From DAOUJH01 sp965248955 (GTDB lineage: Bacteria > Chloroflexota > Dehalococcoidia > Lucifugimonadales > QGNO01): a stretch of DNA of 64,000 nt. The stretch is taken from positions 1,798,001 to 1,862,000 of the forward strand of contig OZ252212.1 of NCBI GenBank assembly GCA_965248955.1. Direction: 5' to 3'. Positions 60,577 through 64,000 of the stretch are shown here, piece after piece; within the stretch, counting starts at the first letter, position 1; every line of letters begins with the position of its first letter. The position numbers and the translations under genes are program-made. The notes beneath the pieces were generated by a model, which was not told the DNA's origin, ran no database searches, and saw only the letters and a list, made by a program, of their open reading frames with translations.

Positions 60577-61464
60577 ATGACCGTACTGCAAGGAGTGATC
60601 ACGTCTCTGCTAACGCCATTCACTGAAAGCCTTCAGCTGGATGAAGAAACGCTGGCCCAAGAGATCGGCTACCAGCTGGATGCCGGCGTACATGGCATCT
60701 GCGTGCTGGGCGGGACCGGCGAGTCGCTGAGCCTTACCTGGGAGGAGCGGGAGCGCGTGGTGAGAGCGGCCGTACAGGCGGTCGACGGGAGCGTACCCCT
60801 CATTGTGGGGTGCTTTGTGCCCCTGGAAGAGGAGCTGGTTGCTTTTGCCAACCGAGTACAGGAGCTTGGCGTCAGCGCAATGATGCTGACCCCGCCGCCT
60901 TTCTACAAGGCAACGGTCTTTCATTTCCAACGGCTGTTGGAACGCATAGCCGATCAGACGTCGCTGCCGCTGGTCATATACAACGCCCCCAAACGCGCCG
61001 GAGTCAACCTGACCGCCGCCGAGACATGTCAGTTGGTGTCGGCGGTGAGATCCGTAGTCGGCGTCAAGGACGCCTCGGGAGGCATGACCGACCTGGTGAA
61101 GATGGGCCAAGCTATGGACTCCAGGGCGTCGCTGCTTCAGGGCATGGATGACATTTTCCTGCCGACGCTGGCCGCGGGAGGAAGGGGCGGCATCCTGGCA
61201 ATGGCCTCGCCGCTGCCTGAGCTCCTGGTCGACATCTACAACGACTGGAAGTCCGGCGCGGTGGAGAGCGCCGTGGAGCGCCAGCTGGAGCTGATACCGG
61301 TGATGAGCGTGGTCAACCGCGAGCCTATGCCCATCCTGGTCAAGGAAGCCATGAAAGTGGTTGGCCGCCCCATGGGCGACACGCGCCCCCCGCTCTACGA
61401 GCCTGTTCCGGAGAACAGGCGAGACCTCTGGTCGGCTATGGAGAAGCTGCTGGCCAGGTCCTAG
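60577..61464 (+). CDS. DapA/NanA-family lyase
   Basis: A 295-residue class I aldolase-type TIM barrel. GICVLGGTGESLSLTWEERE, VIYNAPKRAGVNL (Tyr135) and VVGVKDASG (Schiff-base Lys164) define the family, which includes dihydrodipicolinate synthase, N-acetylneuraminate lyase and keto-deoxy-sugar-acid aldolases. Arg138 of DapA, which holds the carboxylate of the second substrate, is not clearly conserved (KRAG here), so a lyase role other than lysine synthesis is possible even though lysA is nearby. CGGAGGAG precedes the ATG, and TATAAT at 60541-60546 may be a -10. It overlaps the convergent gene at CTAG 61461-61464. Confidence 0.82.
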   Translation: MTVLQGVITSLLTPFTESLQLDEETLAQEIGYQLDAGVHGICVLGGTGESLSLTWEERERVVRAAVQAVDGSVPLIVGCFVPLEEELVAFANRVQELGVSAMMLTPPPFYKATVFHFQRLLERIADQTSLPLVIYNAPKRAGVNLTAAETCQLVSAVRSVVGVKDASGGMTDLVKMGQAMDSRASLLQGMDDIFLPTLAAGGRGGILAMASPLPELLVDIYNDWKSGAVESAVERQLELIPVMSVVNREPMPILVKEAMKVVGRPMGDTRPPLYEPVPENRRDLWSAMEKLLARS

Positions 61465-62786
61465 AACCAGTCGCGGTAGAAGGTCTCGTACGGCACGTAA
61501 GGCGGCCGCGCCAAATGTGGCACGGGCAGCTTCACCGGGCCCGCCTCTCGTGAGGGCAGATAAACGCAGGCGGTGCCGGGAGCCTGTGTTTCGTCGACCT
61601 GGTTGACGCCGCTGATCCGTATGCCCACGGCGTGGTATTCCTGCTCACCGGGAACAGCGCCGGGGCCGTTCTCTCCCCTCTGGCTCTCCTTGAATTTCTT
61701 CACGACTTCACCGGTATATATGGTGGCGTCGCCGTAGTAAACGGGCTTCCTGATGGCGATCTGCAGACGGCGAATGAACCCGTCGTCGCCCATCCAGTCG
61801 GTGAGGAGGCGCTGGGTCAACTGCGTCCGCTGCACACCGAAGTCGAAGGAGCCTGCCTGGCCGCGATAGGCGGCAAGGACGGGGTCTTCGTGCTCGGCGC
61901 CGGGCGTCCAGGGCCAGCGGGTGATGGGATGGGTGCGGGTGTATTCGCCCTCCTCCTTGGCCCACTTGAAGGCGGGCTCGAAGGCGTTGGCCATTGCGGT
62001 GAGGCCGGCGCCTACGGCACGCGGCGCCGTCATATCCTGCAACGTCCAGGGCGGCAGGACCAGGGGGCCCAGCTTCTCGCCGACCTCCACGTCTTCCCAG
62101 TAGAGCGTACTGTCGCCGCGGCGCTTCAGCGAGACCATTTGATCGACCAGCTCCTCTATCTGCTCGATGTTGTACTGAGAAGCCTTGCGCTCGTACATGA
62201 GGTGCTCGCCAAGGCGCTCGACGCTCATGGAGCGGGAGCCGCCCATTGTCTCGATGGGCACCATGATCAGGGTGCCGTAGGCCTTGCCGGGCAGGTCGCC
62301 ATGGGAGTTCCAGAAGTAGAGCTCCGTGATGAGGAACAGGAGGTTGCCCCGTGAACCCTGCTTTTCAAAGAACTCCTTCATCACTTTGGTAGAGCGGAAG
62401 GGAGACGTGCCGGGCCTGACCACGTCGAAGAATTCCCAGGCAGTCCCTGAAAAGAAGTTGGCTACTGGATACCCTTCAGGACGCTGAGCGCCATGGGCAG
62501 AGATGCCCCGAATGAGGGCAAGGACGGGGCCCGGTGCAATCTGCATGCCGTACTTGGTCTGCTTGCCATATTCGGGGTCTGTATAGAGAGGGTTGTCGTC
62601 ACCGATGGCGTGGGCATATTTGGCTATGAACTCCGGCGAGAGGTTTATGGGAGAGATGAAGGGCGGGCCCGACTGGTCGTATGGAGGCGGAGGCGGCACC
62701 CACTCCATATTTTCCTGCTCCATGAGCTCGTTGGTCTTTTCTCTGAACTCATTGAGGGCTTCTTCAAAGGTCTGGGTTGTGGTCAC
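61461..62786 (-). CDS. MaoC-type (FAS1-like) dehydratase with two hotdog domains
   Basis: A 441-residue protein with two hotdog-type halves. The first (~35-175) has PEFIAKYAHAIGDDNPLYTD, the usual FAS1-like/MaoC hydratase segment with Asp and conserved DDNPLY; the second (~225-385) has YWEDVEVGEKLGPLVLPPWT. These enzymes hydrate or dehydrate acyl-CoA or acyl-ACP thioesters. The GTG at 62786, 5 bases after GGGAGG, is preferred; an ATG at 62819 adds 11 residues. It is encoded opposite the DapA-family gene and shares its stop position. Confidence 0.8.
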   Translation of the reverse strand: MTTTQTFEEALNEFREKTNELMEQENMEWVPPPPPYDQSGPPFISPINLSPEFIAKYAHAIGDDNPLYTDPEYGKQTKYGMQIAPGPVLALIRGISAHGAQRPEGYPVANFFSGTAWEFFDVVRPGTSPFRSTKVMKEFFEKQGSRGNLLFLITELYFWNSHGDLPGKAYGTLIMVPIETMGGSRSMSVERLGEHLMYERKASQYNIEQIEELVDQMVSLKRRGDSTLYWEDVEVGEKLGPLVLPPWTLQDMTAPRAVGAGLTAMANAFEPAFKWAKEEGEYTRTHPITRWPWTPGAEHEDPVLAAYRGQAGSFDFGVQRTQLTQRLLTDWMGDDGFIRRLQIAIRKPVYYGDATIYTGEVVKKFKESQRGENGPGAVPGEQEYHAVGIRISGVNQVDETQAPGTACVYLPSREAGPVKLPVPHLARPPYVPYETFYRDWF

Positions 62787-62928
62787 AATGGCCTCCCGTT
62801 CAGGGTCTTTTGCCGGCATAATAACGGCTGCGCTACAAAGGGGCAAGCGTACAATTCGAGAGAAGAGGCATGCTGTGAGGGTGAACGGACGCCGGCCATT
62901 TTCACCCGGTTCATGCTTGAGACGGCTC

Positions 62929-62956
62929 TTGAGTTGGCCCAGGCGCCTGATACAAT
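62929..62956 (+). promoter_or_regulatory. Candidate promoter for the truncated GYD gene
   Basis: TTGAGT (62929-62934), a 16-base spacer and TACAAT (62951-62956), with the start codon at 62987 behind GGAGG. Confidence 0.4.
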
Positions 62957-62986
62957 GCAACCATCAATGAATTGGAGGCACGAATC

Positions 62987-63175
62987 ATGCCGAAGTACCC
63001 TTTCCAGGCAGACTATACCGTCGAGGGTACCGCGGGTCTGCGGCGCGAGGGTGGCACAGGGCGCCGTGCCATGTTCGAGGGGATGTTCGCCGAATTGGGC
63101 GGAAACCTGGAGGCCTTCTACTACGCCTTTGGCGCCGACGACCTGTACATGACCTACCGTCCGCCGGGATCCTAG
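62987..63175 (+). pseudogene. Truncated GYD-domain protein gene
   Basis: A 62-residue reading frame that matches the first two thirds of GYD-domain proteins: MPKYPFQADYTVEGTAGLRR, EGGTGRRAMFEGM, LGGNLEAFYYAFGADDLYM. Complete members have ~95-100 residues and continue with a DLP....AA.A segment; here the frame ends in TYRPPGS and TAG. A different frame just before the stop encodes DLPSAGILAS, so one frameshift could explain the loss. GGAGG and a promoter-like sequence precede the ATG, so it may still be expressed. Role of the family unknown. Confidence 0.65.
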
Positions 63176-63280
63176 CCAGCTGGCCTGCCTATGCGCTGAT
63201 CCGCCAAGCCAGGAAGGTGGTGTACACTGGCGGAAACCCGCCACAAGCCATGGGCGACGCCGGCGTTTGGGAGCAGCCTC

Positions 63281-63718
63281 GTGAGGATATACACCATCGG
63301 CTTTACCAAGAAGTCCGCCTCGGACTTCTTCGAGTTGTTGAAGGGCTCCGGCGTGAAGCACCTGGTGGACGTCCGGCTACACAACGTCTCGCAGCTGGCG
63401 GGCTTTGCTAAGAAGGACGACCTGCGGTACCTGCTGAGCGAGGTCTGTGGAATAGAGTACGTCCACCTGCCGGAGCTTGCGCCCACCAAGGAGATGCTGG
63501 ACGCCTATCGAAAAGAGCACAAGGACTGGGAGATCTACCAATGCCAGTTCCTGTCCCTGATGGAAGAACGGCGCATTGGAGGGCCTGAGATGAGGGAGGC
63601 CGTAGCCGAAGGGTGCCTGCTGTGCAGCGAGGATAAGCCGGAGCGCTGCCACCGCCGGCTGGTCGCCGAGTACCTCGGGCAACGCTGGGGAGAGGTGGAG
63701 ATAGTGCATCTGGGCTAA
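63281..63718 (+). CDS. DUF488 family protein
   Basis: A 145-residue DUF488 protein. MRIYTIGFTKKSASDFFELL, HLVDVRLHNVSQLAGFAKKDD-like middle and the end motif CLLCSEDKPERCHRRLVAEYL, with the three Cys/His that could bind metal or act in catalysis, are typical. It starts at GTG 63281. Function is not established for this family. It precedes queG by 58 bases. Confidence 0.88.
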   Translation: MRIYTIGFTKKSASDFFELLKGSGVKHLVDVRLHNVSQLAGFAKKDDLRYLLSEVCGIEYVHLPELAPTKEMLDAYRKEHKDWEIYQCQFLSLMEERRIGGPEMREAVAEGCLLCSEDKPERCHRRLVAEYLGQRWGEVEIVHLG

Positions 63719-63732
63719 CCCGCTGGGGCCTG

Positions 63733-63774
63733 TTCGGATTGAATTATTCGGATTGAACTATTCGGATTGAACTA
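63733..63774 (+). repeat. Triple 14-bp tandem repeat before queG
   Basis: Three head-to-tail copies of TTCGGATTGAACTA at 63733-63746 (one mismatch, T for C), 63747-63760 and 63761-63774. The last copy runs into TATAAT (63773-63778), which overlaps the queG ATG. With a 14-bp period it could be a set of operators or slipped-strand-variable spacing. Confidence 0.85.
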
Positions 63775-63776
63775 TA

Positions 63777-64000
63777 ATGTTGAAAGAGTCTCTGAGCCTG
63801 AAGAGTCGAATAGTGAGCCATGCCAGGGCCCTGGGGTTCGAGATTGTAAGAGTTACAACAGCGGACCCTTTTCCCCAAGATGCGAAGTCGGCTGTCGACA
63901 GCATCAAGAAGGGCCACATGGAGGGGATGCCCTGGTTCACCGAAGAGCGGGTGGAGCGCGCCAGCGATCCGGGGAGGCTATTGCCCGGCGCCAAGTCCAT
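63777..64000 (+). CDS. queG: Epoxyqueuosine reductase QueG, 5' end
   Basis: The first ~74 residues of a protein that runs off the window. MLKESLSLKSRIVSHARALG, FEIVRVTTADPF, GHMEGMPWFTEERVERASDP and LLPGAKS match the N-terminus of QueG, the cobalamin and Fe-S enzyme that reduces epoxyqueuosine to queuosine in tRNA. No Fe-S Cys motif is expected in this part. The ATG at 63777 has no ribosome site and overlaps a TATAAT; a leaderless start or a later initiation codon is possible. Confidence 0.8.
   Translation, partial: MLKESLSLKSRIVSHARALGFEIVRVTTADPFPQDAKSAVDSIKKGHMEGMPWFTEERVERASDPGRLLPGAKS

Noticed and set aside
63733..63774. CRISPR array
   Set aside because: The three 14-bp units are directly adjacent with no spacers and no cas genes are near.
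1..64000. tRNA or rRNA genes
   Set aside because: No stretch with a T-loop GGTTCGAnTCC plus matching acceptor stem was noticed, and no rRNA-like conserved blocks.

Overview
The window reads as a GC-rich bacterial chromosome segment, most likely Chloroflexota and plausibly a Dehalococcoidia/SAR202-type lineage. This is inferred from gene content, not from a marker phylogeny: an HspR-type heat-shock operon, a DUF1385 protein beside rpmE, fused hisIE, GYD and DUF4392 proteins, several CaiB/BaiF and crotonase paralogues, and many lipoproteins with Pro/Thr-rich linkers. I saw no rRNA, tRNA, CRISPR array, transposase or phage gene.

Region 1 (1-13.7 kb, mostly + strand) is catabolic. A peptide-type ABC importer (lipoprotein plus two permeases, no ATPase) is followed by two near-identical amidases. 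Then come an alpha/beta hydrolase (- strand), a crotonase-fold protein, two overlapping CaiB/BaiF CoA-transferases, a second crotonase-fold protein and a metallo-beta-lactamase hydrolase. Region 2 (13.8-22.5 kb, - strand) is a probable seven-gene operon: CapA-like protein, solute-binding lipoprotein, two permeases, two more CapA-like proteins and a YfcE-like phosphoesterase. In both importers a strong hairpin separates the binding-protein gene from the permeases. Region 3 (22.6-29.6 kb, - strand) holds a cupin, a third crotonase-fold protein, an MFS transporter, a small unknown protein, hpt, a gamma-glutamyltransferase with a duplicated 3' tail downstream, and a PLP aminotransferase.

Region 4 (29.8-46.4 kb, mostly + strand) is more housekeeping: acyl/acetyl-CoA synthetase, a TPR protein, a two-gene ABC exporter, a DUF3800 gene in an AT-richer patch, gyrA, a large secreted serine protease, the heat-shock operon (J-protein, hspR, clpC-like), rplU-rpmA-rpmE and DUF1385. 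Region 5 (46.4-58.3 kb) is biosynthetic: hisH-hisA-hisF-HAD-hisIE (- strand), an A-type Fe-S carrier gene followed by a CXXXY-type CcmE whose frame runs into a broken DUF3179 gene, MidA-like methyltransferase, lysA, and proB-proA. Region 6 (58.3-64 kb) has two unknown proteins, a DUF4392 (glutamate-cyclase-like) protein, a DapA-family lyase, a two-hotdog MaoC-type protein, a truncated GYD gene, DUF488 and the 5' end of queG behind a triple 14-bp repeat.

Putting it together: the organism appears to import small peptides or amides, hydrolyse them, and feed carbon through CoA-ester chemistry. The most unusual elements are the CapA/peptide-importer operon, the three crotonase-fold proteins that seem to lack both hydratase glutamates, the CoA-transferase pair in which one partner seems to lack the catalytic Asp, the CXXXY CcmE next to (perhaps once fused to) DUF3179, and several well-formed promoters, one giving a leaderless lysA transcript. 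All domain calls come from reading motifs by eye; no database search was run.
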